From the NCBI RefSeq assembly GCF_003026285.1, contig NZ_PYOD01000001.1, positions 992,001 to 1,056,000 on the forward strand: DNA of 64,000 nt, read 5' to 3'. The notes under the pieces were generated by a model. It made no database searches. It saw nothing but the letters and a program-made list of their open reading frames with translations, and was not told where the DNA came from. Made by a program: the position numbers and the translations under genes. Shown here one piece after another: positions 30,701 to 41,022 of this stretch (positions are counted from its first letter, which is position 1; every line of letters begins with the position of its first letter). This stretch comes from Photobacterium profundum (GTDB lineage Bacteria > Pseudomonadota > Gammaproteobacteria > Enterobacterales > Vibrionaceae).

Positions 30701-32260
30701 TTACATGCTGTATGTATATGGCGCTTGAACACCTAAAGGAATACCTAGTGCCCAATATGCTAGCAAGAAGATAGTCCAACCAATCAACATCGCGATTGAG
30801 TAAGGCATCATCATTGACGCAAGCGAACCAATACCAGAACCCTTCACATAACGCTGCATGTAAACCACAACAAGTGGGAAGAATACCATCATAGGTGAAA
30901 TGATATTAGAAACAGAATCACCCACACGGTAAGCCGCCTGAGTAAGCTCCGGTGAGATGCCAACAGCCATTAACATTGGTACTAAGATAGGACCAATCAA
31001 TGCCCACTTAGCCGATGCCGAACCCACTAACAAGTTAACAAACGCTGTTAGTAAAATCATACCAACAATTGTCACCTGTCCCGGTAAGTTCATTGCATGA
31101 AGCAATTCAGCACCAGAAAGTGCAAGTAATGTACCTAAGTTAGATTGCGTAAATGCAACTAAGAATTGAGCAATAAAGAATGCCATTACCATGAAGCTGC
31201 CCATGCTGCTCATCGTTGTAGACATAGACTTTATAACATCGTCACTTGATTTAAAGGTACCAGCAACTTTACCGTACACCACGCCAGGAATGACGAATAG
31301 AATAAAGATTAGCGGTACAATCGACTGCATTAACGGTGCATTGAATGCAGTGATATCACCAGTCGGCGAACGAAGTGGCGACGTTTCAGGAATAACAGAC
31401 GCAACCAATACCACGATACCAGCGATCATTGCCCAGCCAGCACGAGAGAAAGCTTTACTTTCTACTTCAGTAAAAGAGCCCATATCCGGCGCTTCTTCTG
31501 CATCTTCATCGATTGCAGTATTTGCCAAGCGTGGTTCAATCACTTTATCTGTTACATACCAACCAATACCCACAACAAGTATTGAAGATAGACCGGTAAA
31601 CAGTAAATTAGACAATGGATTTACGATATAAGTAGGATCTAGAATTTGCGCCGCAGACTGTGTAAAGCCGGCTAATAAAGGATCAATCCCTGATGGAATA
31701 AAGTTCGCAGAGAAACCGCCCGATACCCCCGCAAATGCAGCCGCAATACCCGCAAGAGGATGACGCCCAGCAGCGTGGAAGATAATACCACCTAGTGGAA
31801 TAACCAACACGTAACCCGCATCAGCAGCCGTGTGAGAAACGATTGCCACCAAGATTAACATTGGTGTTAATAATTTCGCAGGCGTGAAATTAAGCATCTT
31901 CTTAAGGCCAGTATTGATAAAGCCTGATGCTTCAGCAACACCCACACCCAACATCGCCACTAATACGATGCCTAAAGGTGCAAAGCCGGTAAAGTTCTTA
32001 ACCATATTTGCTAAGAAGCTGGCAAATGACTCACCGGTTAATAAATTCTTCACTTCAACAGCTTGACCCGTAACTGGGTGAATAAACCCAAAATCAAACT
32101 GAGCAAAAACGGCAGAAAGGATCCAAACAATGATTAATCCCCAGAAAAACAATAAAGCGGGATCGGGAATTTTGTTACCTGTTGTTTCTATTGCATTCAA
32201 AAAGCGGTTCATTGCACTGCTAGGTGCAGGAGGCATTTGATCTGTTGCTTGCTTACTCAT
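30701..32260 (-). CDS. AbgT-family transporter (p-aminobenzoyl-glutamate / antimetabolite type)
   Basis: A 519-residue polytopic inner-membrane protein. Family landmarks are NKIPDPALLFFWGLIIVWIL at the N terminus, GVAEASGFI, HTAADAGYVLVIPLGGIIF, the re-entrant GVSGGFSANFIPSGIDPLLAGFTQ, LVGSASAKWALIGPILVPML and RVGDSVSNIISPMMVFFPL. AbgT proteins import p-aminobenzoyl-glutamate or export sulfonamides; the substrate here is not determined. The start at 32260 is supported by GGAG five bases upstream. No abgAB peptidase genes are next to it. Confidence 0.9.
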   Translation of the reverse strand: MSKQATDQMPPAPSSAMNRFLNAIETTGNKIPDPALLFFWGLIIVWILSAVFAQFDFGFIHPVTGQAVEVKNLLTGESFASFLANMVKNFTGFAPLGIVLVAMLGVGVAEASGFINTGLKKMLNFTPAKLLTPMLILVAIVSHTAADAGYVLVIPLGGIIFHAAGRHPLAGIAAAFAGVSGGFSANFIPSGIDPLLAGFTQSAAQILDPTYIVNPLSNLLFTGLSSILVVGIGWYVTDKVIEPRLANTAIDEDAEEAPDMGSFTEVESKAFSRAGWAMIAGIVVLVASVIPETSPLRSPTGDITAFNAPLMQSIVPLIFILFVIPGVVYGKVAGTFKSSDDVIKSMSTTMSSMGSFMVMAFFIAQFLVAFTQSNLGTLLALSGAELLHAMNLPGQVTIVGMILLTAFVNLLVGSASAKWALIGPILVPMLMAVGISPELTQAAYRVGDSVSNIISPMMVFFPLVVVYMQRYVKGSGIGSLASMMMPYSIAMLIGWTIFLLAYWALGIPLGVQAPYTYSM

Positions 32261-32577
32261 GGGAACTCCATGGAAAATGATGTTGTTATAGATTCGTGAC
32301 GGTGTCTTTACCACTTTTTACCGTGGCGTATTTATCTTATCGTCCGTTAATCTGTTTGCTTCACCGTTACGATGAAAGTTACCGGTAGATTGTAATGAAA
32401 AATGACAAATAAAAAGCTGGTTTAACCATGTAATAACAAAACCTAGCAATACTATATTGTAAATAAATATTAATGCGATACATTTATCCAACAAAATAAG
32501 CACACTTTGTATTTGTAAACTCAACACCGAATATCATGTGTTACTACATCTAAATAATATAAATAGTGTAGCTGAAA

Positions 32578-32600
32578 ACAAAAAGACACCCGAAGGTGCC
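32578..32600 (-). terminator. Intrinsic terminator of guaA
   Basis: On the minus strand GGCACC-TTCG-GGTGTC (one G-U) with a stable UUCG loop is followed by TTTTTTG. It lies 109 bases after the guaA stop. Between it and abgT (32261-32577) the DNA is AT-rich with no gene that I can see; the abgT promoter must lie there. Confidence 0.82.
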
Positions 32601-32708
32601 TTTTCTTATGTTCATTCTAGTTTTCAGTGTTTCATGTTACTTTTTTCGATAAAAGTTCATTTCACCGCACTTAATATATTGCACGATAAAATGAAGCTAA
32701 AACGAAAA

Positions 32709-34292
32709 TCATTCCCACTCGATAGTTGCTGGTGGCTTACCAGAAATATCATAAACAACACGTGAAATGCCATCAACTTCGTTAATGATACGGTTAGAAA
32801 CCTTACCTAAGAAATCGTATGGAAGGTGTGCCCAGTGCGCAGTCATGAAATCAATCGTTTCAACAGCACGCAGTGATACAACCCAGTCATATTTACGACC
32901 ATCACCCATTACGCCAACCGAGCGTACTGGTAAGAATACCGTAAATGCTTGAGACACTTTATTATAAAGATCTGCACTGTGTAGTTCTTCAATGAAGATA
33001 GCATCTGCACGACGTAGTAAGTCACAGTACTCTTTCTTTACTTCACCTAGAACACGTACACCTAGACCTGGTCCAGGAAACGGATGACGGTAAAGCATAT
33101 TGTACGGAAGACCTAGTTCTAGACCAATCTTACGTACTTCATCTTTAAACAATTCGCGTAGAGGCTCCACTAATCCCATTTCCATATCATCTGGCAGACC
33201 GCCAACATTATGGTGAGATTTAATCACATGCGCTTTACCATTTTTAGAAGCAGCAGACTCGATAACGTCAGGGTAAATCGTCCCCTGAGCTAACCACTTA
33301 GCATTTTCTAGCTTCTTCGATTCTTCATCGAATACATCGATAAATACGTGACCGATAATCTTACGCTTCGCTTCAGGATCGTTCTCACCTGCTAATGCGT
33401 TTAAGAAACGATCTTCAGCTTTAACATGTACGATGTTCAAACCAAAATGGTCACCGAACATCTCCATTACTTGCTCGCCTTCGTTTAAACGAAGCAAACC
33501 GTTATCAACAAATACACATGTTAGTTTGTCACCGATAGCACGGTGAAGCAGCATTGCCACAACGGATGAATCAACACCGCCGGATAAACCTAGAATAACT
33601 TCATCATCACCCACTTGCTCTTTAATGTTAGCAATCGCGTCTTCGATGATGTTTGCTGATGTCCAAAGGTTCTCACAACCACACACGTTAAGAACGAAGT
33701 TCTCAATAATGCGCATACCTTGACGAGTATGTGTTACTTCAGGGTGGAACTGAACACCATAAAAACGCTTTTCTTCGTTTGCCATCGCTGCAAATGGGCA
33801 GGTGTCTGTTTCTGCAACTTTCACGAAACCATCAGGGATCTCAACAACTTTATCGCCGTGGCTCATCCATACATCAAGTAATGGTGCGCCATCTTCAGCA
33901 ATTGCATCTTCAATATTTTTAAATAGGCCTGTTGGTTCTACAACTTTAACTTGTGCATAGCCAAATTCACGTTCAGTAGAACCTGCAACTTTACCGCCAA
34001 GCTGCTCAGACATTGTTTGCATACCGTAGCAAACACCAAACACAGGTACACCGGCTTCAAACACATATTGTGGAGCACGAGGTGAACCGTCTTCAGTCAC
34101 ACTTTCAGGGCCACCAGAAAGAATAATACCGTTTGGATTGAAGTCACGAATATCGGCTTCATCAACGTCCCAGCTCCAAAGCTCACAATAAACACCGATT
34201 TCACGGATACGACGTGCGATTAGCTGAGTATATTGAGAACCAAAATCCAGAATAAGGATACGCTGGTCATGAATATTAGTAGATGTAGTCAT
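32709..34292 (-). CDS. guaA: GMP synthase (glutamine-hydrolysing)
   Basis: GuaA aminates XMP to GMP. Residues 1-200 form a class I glutaminase with nucleophile Cys88 in GVCYGMQ and the His/Glu pair in FHPEVTHT. The ATP-pyrophosphatase domain has [12 protein letters not shown], and the C-terminal dimerisation domain [16 protein letters not shown]...[10 protein letters not shown] is complete. The length of 527 is normal. It follows guaB across a 132-base gap that carries its own PurR-like box and a GC-rich hairpin. Confidence 0.97.
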   Translation of the reverse strand: MTTSTNIHDQRILILDFGSQYTQLIARRIREIGVYCELWSWDVDEADIRDFNPNGIILSGGPESVTEDGSPRAPQYVFEAGVPVFGVCYGMQTMSEQLGGKVAGSTEREFGYAQVKVVEPTGLFKNIEDAIAEDGAPLLDVWMSHGDKVVEIPDGFVKVAETDTCPFAAMANEEKRFYGVQFHPEVTHTRQGMRIIENFVLNVCGCENLWTSANIIEDAIANIKEQVGDDEVILGLSGGVDSSVVAMLLHRAIGDKLTCVFVDNGLLRLNEGEQVMEMFGDHFGLNIVHVKAEDRFLNALAGENDPEAKRKIIGHVFIDVFDEESKKLENAKWLAQGTIYPDVIESAASKNGKAHVIKSHHNVGGLPDDMEMGLVEPLRELFKDEVRKIGLELGLPYNMLYRHPFPGPGLGVRVLGEVKKEYCDLLRRADAIFIEELHSADLYNKVSQAFTVFLPVRSVGVMGDGRKYDWVVSLRAVETIDFMTAHWAHLPYDFLGKVSNRIINEVDGISRVVYDISGKPPATIEWE

Positions 34293-34325
34293 TATCGAGA
34301 AGTCTCAAAAATAATTGAAAATAGT

Positions 34326-34344
34326 GGGGGCTAAAAACGCCCCC
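34326..34344 (-). repeat. GC-rich leader hairpin before guaA
   Basis: GGGGGC (34326-34331) pairs with GCCCCC (34339-34344). It lies between the PurR-like box and the guaA start. The following minus-strand bases (ACTATTTTC) are a weak U-tract. It could be a guaB terminator or attenuator. Confidence 0.55.
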
Positions 34345-34367
34345 GATGTTATACAAATTTTTCGCTT

Positions 34368-34383
34368 AGGCAAACGTTTTCGT
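34368..34383 (-). promoter_or_regulatory. PurR-type box in the guaB-guaA gap
   Basis: AGGCAAACGTTTTCGT differs from the glyA PurR box at a single base. It lies 76-91 bases upstream of the guaA start codon and downstream of the guaB stop. It suggests a separate, purine-regulated promoter for guaA. Confidence 0.75.
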
Positions 34384-34424
34384 CATGATTGAATAATCAA
34401 TGAACGAATACACTAAAAACACAT

Positions 34425-35888
34425 TTAAGCCATGCGGTAATTTGGTGCTTCTTTGGTAATTGTTACATCATGCACGTGTGATTCTTTGATGCCAGCACCA
34501 GAGATACGAACAAATTCAGCTTTAGTGCGTAAGTCGTCAATCGTCGCTGAACCAGTAAGGCCCATGCTTGAACGAAGTCCACCCATTTGCTGATGCACGA
34601 TTTCTTTAATGTGACCTTTGTAAGCAACGCGACCTTCGATTCCTTCTGGAACCAATTTATCTGCTGCATTATCAGTCTGGAAATAACGGTCTGAAGACCC
34701 CTGAGACATCGCGCCAAGCGATCCCATACCACGGTAAGATTTGTAAGCACGACCTTGGTATAACTCAACTTCACCCGGTGCTTCTTCAGTACCAGCGAAC
34801 ATTGAACCAACCATGACACATGATGCGCCAGCAGCAATCGCTTTACACATATCGCCAGAATAGCGAATACCGCCATCAGCAATAACTGGGATACCAAACT
34901 CAGAGGCAGCATCAACGGCATCAGAAATAGCAGTTAACTGAGGAACACCCACACCTGTCACAATACGCGTTGTACAGATTGAGCCAGGGCCGATGCCGAC
35001 TTTAACAGCATCTACACCAGCATCGATTAGGGCACGAGCACCTGCAGCAGTTGCTACATTACCACCAATAATTTGTAGTTCAGGGAAAGCTTCACGGGTT
35101 TCACGAATACGCTGTAAAACGCCTTCAGAGTGACCGTGAGATGAATCGATAAGAAGAACGTCAACACCAGCTTCTGCTAATGCTTTAACGCGCTCTTCGT
35201 TACCAGCACCAGCGCCAACAGCAGCACCAACACGTAGACGACCACGCTCATCTTTACATGCGTTAGGTTTGCGTTCTGCTTTTTGGAAATCTTTTGCAGT
35301 GATCATACCTTTCAGTTGGAAGTCATCATTAACCAGTAGCACTTTCTCTACACGGTATTCTTGCATGATAGCTTCAACGTCTTCACGAGAGGCACCTTCT
35401 TTTGCTGCCGCCAATTTTGTTTTTGGCGTCATCACATCTTCAACCTTCATAGAAAGGTCAGTGACAAAACGTACATCACGGCCAGTGATAATACCAACAA
35501 GTTCGTTGTTATCAGACACTACCGGATAGCCAGCAAAACCATTTTCAAGGGTAAGTTGTTTTACATCTGCAATCGTTGCAGTTGGCTTCACTGTTACTGG
35601 TTCAGACACAACACCAGCTTCGAACTTTTTAACCATGCGAACCTGGTTAGCTTGTTGTTCGATAGACATGTTTTTGTGAATAAAGCCAATGCCACCTTCT
35701 TGAGCTAACGCGATCGCAAAACGACCTTCAGTTACTGTGTCCATTGCAGCAGAAACCATAGGAATGTTTAGCGAAATCTTTTTCGTTAACTGGGTGCGCA
35801 GATCGGCAGTGTTAGGGAGAACCGTAGAGTGTGCTGGAACCAGCAAAACATCATCAAAAGTTAAAGCTTCTTGTTTGATACGTAACAT
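34425..35888 (-). CDS. guaB: Inosine-5'-monophosphate dehydrogenase
   Basis: GuaB oxidises IMP to XMP, the committed step of GMP synthesis. The 487-residue protein has the N-terminal barrel segment [14 protein letters not shown], two CBS domains (about 95-205; [20 protein letters not shown]), and the catalytic loop [16 protein letters not shown] with the active cysteine near residue 305. The flap motif GSLGAM and GIEGRV follow. It begins the guaBA unit; a PurR-like box overlaps its promoter. Confidence 0.97.
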   Translation of the reverse strand: MLRIKQEALTFDDVLLVPAHSTVLPNTADLRTQLTKKISLNIPMVSAAMDTVTEGRFAIALAQEGGIGFIHKNMSIEQQANQVRMVKKFEAGVVSEPVTVKPTATIADVKQLTLENGFAGYPVVSDNNELVGIITGRDVRFVTDLSMKVEDVMTPKTKLAAAKEGASREDVEAIMQEYRVEKVLLVNDDFQLKGMITAKDFQKAERKPNACKDERGRLRVGAAVGAGAGNEERVKALAEAGVDVLLIDSSHGHSEGVLQRIRETREAFPELQIIGGNVATAAGARALIDAGVDAVKVGIGPGSICTTRIVTGVGVPQLTAISDAVDAASEFGIPVIADGGIRYSGDMCKAIAAGASCVMVGSMFAGTEEAPGEVELYQGRAYKSYRGMGSLGAMSQGSSDRYFQTDNAADKLVPEGIEGRVAYKGHIKEIVHQQMGGLRSSMGLTGSATIDDLRTKAEFVRISGAGIKESHVHDVTITKEAPNYRMA

Positions 35889-35942
35889 TGCAATATCTCA
35901 CACCGTGTTAGGGGTTAAAGGAGGATAAAATATTGCGAACAA

Positions 35943-35970
35943 ATTATACGTATGAAGCAATCGTTTGGCT
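35943..35970 (-). promoter_or_regulatory. guaB promoter with PurR-like operator
   Basis: On the minus strand a perfect TATAAT -10 lies at 35943-35948. AAGCAATCGTTTGGCT at 35955-35970 keeps the PurR core (12 of 16 consensus positions by eye) and covers the spacer and -35 region, where binding would block polymerase. Confidence 0.62.
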
Positions 35971-35992
35971 ACTAAAAAATTTAAAAAAATAA

Positions 35993-36020
35993 TTGACACT
36001 TTTATCTTGATACGTAATAT
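35993..36020 (+). promoter_or_regulatory. Sigma-70 promoter for xseA
   Basis: A perfect TTGACA (35993-35998), a 16-base spacer and TAATAT (36015-36020) point toward xseA, whose GTG is 127 bases further on. A direct repeat AGATCTG (near 36064 and 36076) lies in the leader. Confidence 0.6.
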
Positions 36021-36146
36021 ATTTCGGTTAAGTTTCCGGTGTTGCGGTCAATCGTGTATACCAAAGATCTGTCTATAGATCTGCCAGTACACTTTCATTC
36101 ACTTCCTGCACACCACTTTGTCTTTCGACAGTAGGTATTTCACTTC

Positions 36147-37493
36147 GTGACTCTATTCACTCAGACGCAATCTAACGATCGTATATTTACCGTTTCTAGC
36201 CTTAACGCTGAAGTGCGCTTATTGCTTGAAAATGAGATGGGCATTGTATGGCTCGTCGGTGAGCTATCTAATTTATCTATGCCTGTTTCGGGTCATTGGT
36301 ATTTCACCCTCAAAGATTCGCGTGCTCAAGTGAAATGTGCCATGTTTCGGGGCAACAATCGCCGCGTTACATTTAAGCCAGCCAACGGCACACAAGTTCT
36401 GGTAAAAGCACGTTTATCATTGTACGAACCACGTGGTGATTATCAGCTCATTATCGAAAGTATGCAGCCTGAAGGTGATGGTCGATTACAGCAACAATTT
36501 GAACAACTTAAAATGTCGCTGGCAGCGGAAGGGTTATTTGCTCAAGTATTGAAAAAACCACTACCCGAACAACCTAAAAGAGTCGGTATTATCACCTCTA
36601 AAACCGGTGCTGCATTGCATGATATTTTAAATGTTTTACACCGCCGCGATCCCAGCTTACCTGTCGTTATTTATCCCACTATGGTGCAAGGCGATGGATC
36701 TGCTATTTCGATTGCTCAAGCTATTGGTCGAGCTAATGCACGCCAAGAATGTGATGTCTTGATTGTAGGTCGAGGGGGTGGTTCGCTAGAAGATTTATGG
36801 GCATTTAACGAAGAGATCGTGGCACGTACAATTGCCGCTAGTCAGATCCCAATTGTGAGTGCTGTCGGCCATGAAGTTGATGTGACTATTGCCGACTTTG
36901 TGGCTGATATGCGCGCACCTACCCCATCAGCAGCTGCTGAATTAGTGAGCCGTGATATCACCCACCAAACACAAAAAATACAACAAAAAAACCAGCAGCT
37001 TAAAAACGCCATTCACACTTATCTATCTAAGCGTGAAGCGAAAACAGTTCAACTCACCCATCGCTTAGAACGCCAACACCCTCAATTGCGTCTTAATCAA
37101 CAGCAACAGCACCTTGATGATATTTCTAGCCGTTTAGAGCTCGCAATGGGGCGATTACTGTCAAGTCATCATCAACATGTAGAGCGTATAAACTACAAAT
37201 TATCACTGCACTCACCAGTGCAAACGATTAAAAATAATCAAACCACATTAGACCAAAGAAAACGCCGTTTACTCGATGCGATGGATCACCGCTTATTAAA
37301 TGCTAATCATAAACTAGCACTGGCAGCCGAAAAGTTAGAGACTGTAAGCCCATTAGCAACACTCAGCCGTGGCTATTCAATAACTAGAGATGCTAAAGGT
37401 AAAGTGATTCGTCATATTGACCAAGTGAAACCTGGCGATAAGTTAGTAACCAAAGTGACTGACGGTGAAATACATTCAACAGTGAGTGAGTAA
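36147..37493 (+). CDS. xseA: Exodeoxyribonuclease VII large subunit
   Basis: XseA is the catalytic and DNA-binding subunit of exonuclease VII; its partner XseB is encoded at 6014. The 448-residue protein has an N-terminal OB-fold ([29 protein letters not shown]), the catalytic core with [15 protein letters not shown] and [47 protein letters not shown], and a long coiled-coil tail (about 265-400). The GTG at 36147 is the best start. It is divergent from guaB, as in Escherichia coli. Confidence 0.96.
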   Translation: MTLFTQTQSNDRIFTVSSLNAEVRLLLENEMGIVWLVGELSNLSMPVSGHWYFTLKDSRAQVKCAMFRGNNRRVTFKPANGTQVLVKARLSLYEPRGDYQLIIESMQPEGDGRLQQQFEQLKMSLAAEGLFAQVLKKPLPEQPKRVGIITSKTGAALHDILNVLHRRDPSLPVVIYPTMVQGDGSAISIAQAIGRANARQECDVLIVGRGGGSLEDLWAFNEEIVARTIAASQIPIVSAVGHEVDVTIADFVADMRAPTPSAAAELVSRDITHQTQKIQQKNQQLKNAIHTYLSKREAKTVQLTHRLERQHPQLRLNQQQQHLDDISSRLELAMGRLLSSHHQHVERINYKLSLHSPVQTIKNNQTTLDQRKRRLLDAMDHRLLNANHKLALAAEKLETVSPLATLSRGYSITRDAKGKVIRHIDQVKPGDKLVTKVTDGEIHSTVSE

Positions 37494-37579
37494 CTTCTTC
37501 CTTACTCGCAATCGAGATCAAGAATAGATGTAAATAGGTGTAGGGTTTAGATGGGTATCAATACTTACATTTTATAAAA

Positions 37580-37600
37580 AACGCCGCAAGATGCGGCGTT
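37580..37600 (-). terminator. Intrinsic terminator between xseA and yfgJ
   Basis: AACGCCGC/GCGGCGTT (37580-37587 and 37593-37600) with a 5-base loop. On the minus strand it is followed by TTTTTATAAAA, so it chiefly terminates yfgJ and may also stop xseA. Confidence 0.85.
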
Positions 37601-37634
37601 CTATACAGTCTGATTTTACACGGTGTATAGATAA

Positions 37635-37862
37635 TTATTGCATAGATTCGAAGCGTATTGTGATACGCGATTTTGACTTTAATTCATTGCAAAAATTACA
37701 AAAATAACTGGCAGAACCGCACGCTTGAAGCTTTTCCATTTCATGTTCACAGTCAGGGCAAAAAGCATGTTTCTTGACTGTGTGTTGGCAAAAATCACAA
37801 TAATACCCGTCGTCTTTCCAGCTCAATTCGCTCTGACAATCGGGGCAAACATTATCACTCAT
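37635..37862 (-). CDS. yfgJ: Zinc-ribbon protein, YfgJ family
   Basis: A 75-residue protein with cysteine pairs CPDC, CDFC, CPDC and CNFC, enough for two zinc ribbons. HAFCPDCEHEMEKLQACGSASYFC closely resembles YfgJ of Escherichia coli, which is also next to xseA. The function is unknown. The conserved neighbourhood supports the call. Confidence 0.88.
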   Translation of the reverse strand: MSDNVCPDCQSELSWKDDGYYCDFCQHTVKKHAFCPDCEHEMEKLQACGSASYFCNFCNELKSKSRITIRFESMQ

Positions 37863-38003
37863 AACCTTCCCTTTCTTTCAAATCGTCCACCTACATGATG
37901 AGTGATCATATAATCAAGCACAAATAAAATTATTAAGTCTAGATCGATCCTTTGATCCAACGCATAAGCAGACTTTATCTCGATCATGATCACATAAAAA
38001 ACA

Positions 38004-38040
38004 AATAATGAAACCGGTTTCTGTAACCGGTTTCATTATT
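38004..38040 (+). promoter_or_regulatory. Double LacI/GalR-type operator in a perfect inverted repeat before the GH1 gene
   Basis: AATAATGAAACCGGTT (38004-38019) and AACCGGTTTCATTATT (38025-38040) are exact reverse complements separated by TCTGT. Each arm contains a palindromic ACCGGT core; TGAAACCGGTTTC at 38009-38021 resembles the AscG/GalR-type operator. The two cores are 13 bp apart. It ends 57 bases upstream of the beta-glucosidase start. The regulator is probably the LacI-type protein encoded at 39693. Confidence 0.8.
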
Positions 38041-38097
38041 GCGATATTGTCTCTCTGTTCATCACATTTCGTTTCATGATCTAAAGGTAAGCTTGCT

Positions 38098-39534
38098 ATG
38101 TCGACCAATAAAATCAGCTCAGCGTTTCCTGATAACTTTTTATGGGGAGCGGCATCTGCCGCTTATCAAGTGGAAGGAGCCCATAACATAGATGGAAAAG
38201 GGCCGTCCATTTGGGATGATTTTTCTCATCAACCAGGCACCACCCACGAAGGAACAAATGGCGACGTAGCTGCAGATCACTATCATCGATTTAAAGAAGA
38301 TGTGGCATTAATGGCCGAGATGGGCATGCAAAGTTATCGATTTTCGATCAGTTGGCCTCGTCTATTTCCAAACGGTCGTGGGACGGTAAATAAAGCAGGG
38401 GTTAAGTTTTATAGCGATTTAATTGATGAATTAATTAAACATGGCATTAAGCCCATGATAACCCTGTACCATTGGGATTTACCTCAAGCATTACAAAATA
38501 TTGGTGGCTGGGAATCACGTGAAACGGTAGAAGCATTCGAACAGTATGCGGCATTATGTTATCAAGAATTTGGTGATCGCGTTTCACTCTGGTCCACCTT
38601 CAACGAAACACTAATTTTTATCGGCATGGGTTATTTTACAGGGGCTCACCCTCCAGGATTAAGCGATCCTAAGCGAGGAATTCAAGCGTGCCACCATGTT
38701 TTTATCGCGCATGCTAAAGCGGTTAAAACTTTCCGTGAATACCAACATCAGCAACGCATACCACAAGACGGACAAATCGGCTTTGTTAATGTCATGCAAC
38801 CGCATGACCCCATCACCGACAAACCAGAAGATATTGCCGCATGTAAAATGGCGGATGATCTGCTAACACACTGGCTTTATGATCCGGTATTAAAAGGTGA
38901 ATACCCTTCACATATTCTAAATGTGACTCAGTTAACATGGGGCGTACCTGTATTTTTACCAGAAGATGATGATTTACTTAAAAACAATATCTGTGATTTC
39001 ATCGGAGTGAATTACTACAAGCGAGAATGGGTAGCAGCCAACCCAGATATTAGTAATACCAAAATAAATACAACAGGTAACAAAGGTTCAGGTCAAGAGT
39101 TTGGATTTAAAGATTTATTTAAATTTGTTCGTAATCCAAAATCAACATATACCGATTGGGATTGGGAGATTTACCCTGAAGGTTTATGTGTTGGAATGCT
39201 GCGTTTAAAAGAGCGATACGGTGATATTCCGTTCTACATAACTGAAAATGGTTTAGGTGCAAAAGATCCGATCATTGATGGTGAAATTGTTGACCAACCT
39301 CGTATTGATTACCTATCAAGTCACATTGACGCTGCTGAATCGGCGATTAAACAAGGAATTGATCTTCGTGGATACTACCCATGGTCTTTCATTGACTTAC
39401 TGAGTTGGTTAAACGGTTACCAAAAACAATATGGTTTTGTATACGTCGACCGAGAAAATAATTTGCAGCGAAAACGTAAGAAGTCTTTTTTCTGGTATCA
39501 GGAAGTGATTAAATCAAATGGTGCTAAACGTTAA
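38098..39534 (+). CDS. Glycoside hydrolase family 1 beta-glucosidase
   Basis: A 478-residue cytoplasmic TIM-barrel enzyme without a signal peptide. The GH1 N-terminal signature FLWGAASAAYQVEG is at 14-27. The acid/base Glu170 is in STFNET and the nucleophile Glu383 in ITENGLG. QSYRFSISWPRLFPNGRG and YHWDLPQAL are further family blocks. The phospho-binding residues of 6-phospho-beta-glucosidases are not obvious and no PTS gene is adjacent, so an unphosphorylated beta-glucoside such as cellobiose is the likelier substrate; this is inference. A double operator precedes it. Confidence 0.92.
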   Translation: MSTNKISSAFPDNFLWGAASAAYQVEGAHNIDGKGPSIWDDFSHQPGTTHEGTNGDVAADHYHRFKEDVALMAEMGMQSYRFSISWPRLFPNGRGTVNKAGVKFYSDLIDELIKHGIKPMITLYHWDLPQALQNIGGWESRETVEAFEQYAALCYQEFGDRVSLWSTFNETLIFIGMGYFTGAHPPGLSDPKRGIQACHHVFIAHAKAVKTFREYQHQQRIPQDGQIGFVNVMQPHDPITDKPEDIAACKMADDLLTHWLYDPVLKGEYPSHILNVTQLTWGVPVFLPEDDDLLKNNICDFIGVNYYKREWVAANPDISNTKINTTGNKGSGQEFGFKDLFKFVRNPKSTYTDWDWEIYPEGLCVGMLRLKERYGDIPFYITENGLGAKDPIIDGEIVDQPRIDYLSSHIDAAESAIKQGIDLRGYYPWSFIDLLSWLNGYQKQYGFVYVDRENNLQRKRKKSFFWYQEVIKSNGAKR

Positions 39535-39584
39535 CCGCCTTGTTCAAGCGTGAGCCTGCATCTTGAGGTAACTTAGGTATAATC

Positions 39585-39607
39585 GCCCGACTCTGTTCGG
39601 GCTTTTT
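39585..39607 (+). terminator. Intrinsic terminator after the GH1 gene
   Basis: GCCCGA (39585-39590) pairs with TCGGGC (39597-39602) followed by TTTTT. It separates the beta-glucosidase gene from the regulator gene, which must therefore have its own promoter in 39608-39692. Confidence 0.85.
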
Positions 39608-39692
39608 ATTAGCTCTAATACAGAACTAAAAAAACAACAGCGATAAACATCTCGTTTAATATATTGATTTCAACCTCGTGGAAATTGAACCA

Positions 39693-40685
39693 ATGGCAAC
39701 CATCAAAGATGTATGTAAATTAGCAGGCGTTTCAAAAGCCACAGTTTCCCGAGTATTAAATAGTACAGGGCAAGTCAAAAAATCCACGGCAGACGCCGTG
39801 TATCAAGCAATTAGTATCTTAGATTATAAACCAAACAGCCTTGCACGTGCTCTAGCCACTAACAGCACGAATACGATTGGCTTAGTCGTTTCTGCTTTTG
39901 AAGGTGCATATTTCAGTAGTTTATTACGTCAAGCATCGCAAACTGCGTTACAAGCAGGTAAACAATTACTGATCATGGATGGTGGGCATAGTAGTACAAG
40001 CGAACAATTGGCTATCGAGAGCTTAGTAGAACGTAAAGTCGATGCAGTCATTCTTTATACACGCCAAATACCTGAAACTGTACTCAAACAGTTGATGAAT
40101 GATCTTTCCATTCCTCTGATTATCATTAACCAACAAGTGGAAGGTTTTGAAGATCGTTGTATCAGCTTTAATCAGTATGAAGCCGCCCAGCAAGCAGCAG
40201 AATATCTTTTAAGCAAAGGGCATAAAGAATTTGCCTGTATTACTGGACCTGAATCTTCCATTAACTCCCGTTTACGCCTACAAGGGTTTCAAGACACCTT
40301 AATCAAGCACAATCTACCAACTTGCACGGCTTATCATGGTGATTATTTTACCCAAAGTGGTTATCACGCTTGTAATGAGTTACTTGCCAGTAAGCAATCT
40401 TTCACTGCTATTTTCGCCGCCAATGACAATATGGCAATGGGAGCTATTCGGGCATTACACGATGCAGGGTTACAAGTACCTCAAGATATTTCAGTATTAG
40501 GCTTTGATAATGATCCAGCGGGTGAGTTCACTATTCCGAGTTTAACCACAATCATGCTTCCGGTAGAAAAAATGGCATATACCGCTATCAAGCAGACACT
40601 ACAATTGCTCGATAATCGAAAGATCAGCCCTATTGCTCTATTTTCAGGCAGCTTGATCGTTCGAGAATCAGTTGATCATTTATGA
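39693..40685 (+). CDS. LacI/GalR-family transcriptional regulator
   Basis: A 330-residue repressor-type protein. The helix-turn-helix lies at the N terminus (MATIKDVCKLAGVSKATVSR) followed by the hinge helix PNSLARALATNSTNTIGLV. The rest is a periplasmic-binding-protein-like sensor domain (ITGPESSINSRLRLQGF, AANDNMAMGAIRALHDAG, VLGFDNDPAGEFTIPSLTT). It resembles AscG of Escherichia coli, a beta-glucoside regulator, in length and several blocks. The start at 39693 is preferred to 39678 because MATIKDV is the usual LacI-family N terminus. It probably controls the upstream GH1 gene. Confidence 0.88.
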   Translation: MATIKDVCKLAGVSKATVSRVLNSTGQVKKSTADAVYQAISILDYKPNSLARALATNSTNTIGLVVSAFEGAYFSSLLRQASQTALQAGKQLLIMDGGHSSTSEQLAIESLVERKVDAVILYTRQIPETVLKQLMNDLSIPLIIINQQVEGFEDRCISFNQYEAAQQAAEYLLSKGHKEFACITGPESSINSRLRLQGFQDTLIKHNLPTCTAYHGDYFTQSGYHACNELLASKQSFTAIFAANDNMAMGAIRALHDAGLQVPQDISVLGFDNDPAGEFTIPSLTTIMLPVEKMAYTAIKQTLQLLDNRKISPIALFSGSLIVRESVDHL

Positions 40686-40963
40686 AAAGGATTGTGATCA
40701 GCGATCTGGTACCAAAAGAACATTTATGAACACGCATCCCGAAAGCATAAGTTACAAGTTCTGCATATGGATTTTAAACAGCATAATAAACTTTAATTTG
40801 GTGATTTAAGTGAAAGATCCAGATACAACTGTATATTCAATTAATTATCAGCAATAGATAACAGCCCCCTCTATTTACAGGCTTTTTGCTTTCAACAGCC
40901 AGATCGCCTGCTAATATTTGGTCACTTTTTTTATTGATTTCTCATTCCTTTATTTTTAAAAAT
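40686..40963. other. Gap without a recognisable gene
   Basis: No convincing reading frame, RNA or repeat is visible between the regulator stop and the terminator at 40964. The stretch is AT-rich. Only very short frames occur (for example 15 codons from 40683). Confidence 0.6.
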
Positions 40964-40985
40964 TAAAAAAATCGCCTTCCGGCGA
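40964..40985 (-). terminator. Intrinsic terminator of the AlaX-like gene
   Basis: On the minus strand TCGCC-GGAA-GGCGA is followed by TTTTTTTAATTTTT. It lies 38 bases after the stop of the gene at 41023. Confidence 0.85.
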
Positions 40986-41022
40986 CCTTTAATCAGTATA
41001 AAACGCTACAAAGGGATATTAT

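Noticed and set aside
31191..31631. A 146-codon frame on the plus strand
   Set aside because: It is antisense to the transmembrane-coding part of the AbgT-family gene; such frames arise from hydrophobic codon patterns.
34463..34921. A 152-codon frame on the minus strand within guaB
   Set aside because: It is an alternative frame of guaB, whose own frame is complete and conserved.
37979..37994. A CRP site upstream of the GH1 gene
   Set aside because: Only one half (TCACA) matches the consensus; the other half-site fits poorly.
37914..38108. A 64-codon minus-strand frame across the GH1 promoter
   Set aside because: It runs through the operator palindrome and the GH1 start, and its translation shows no family features.
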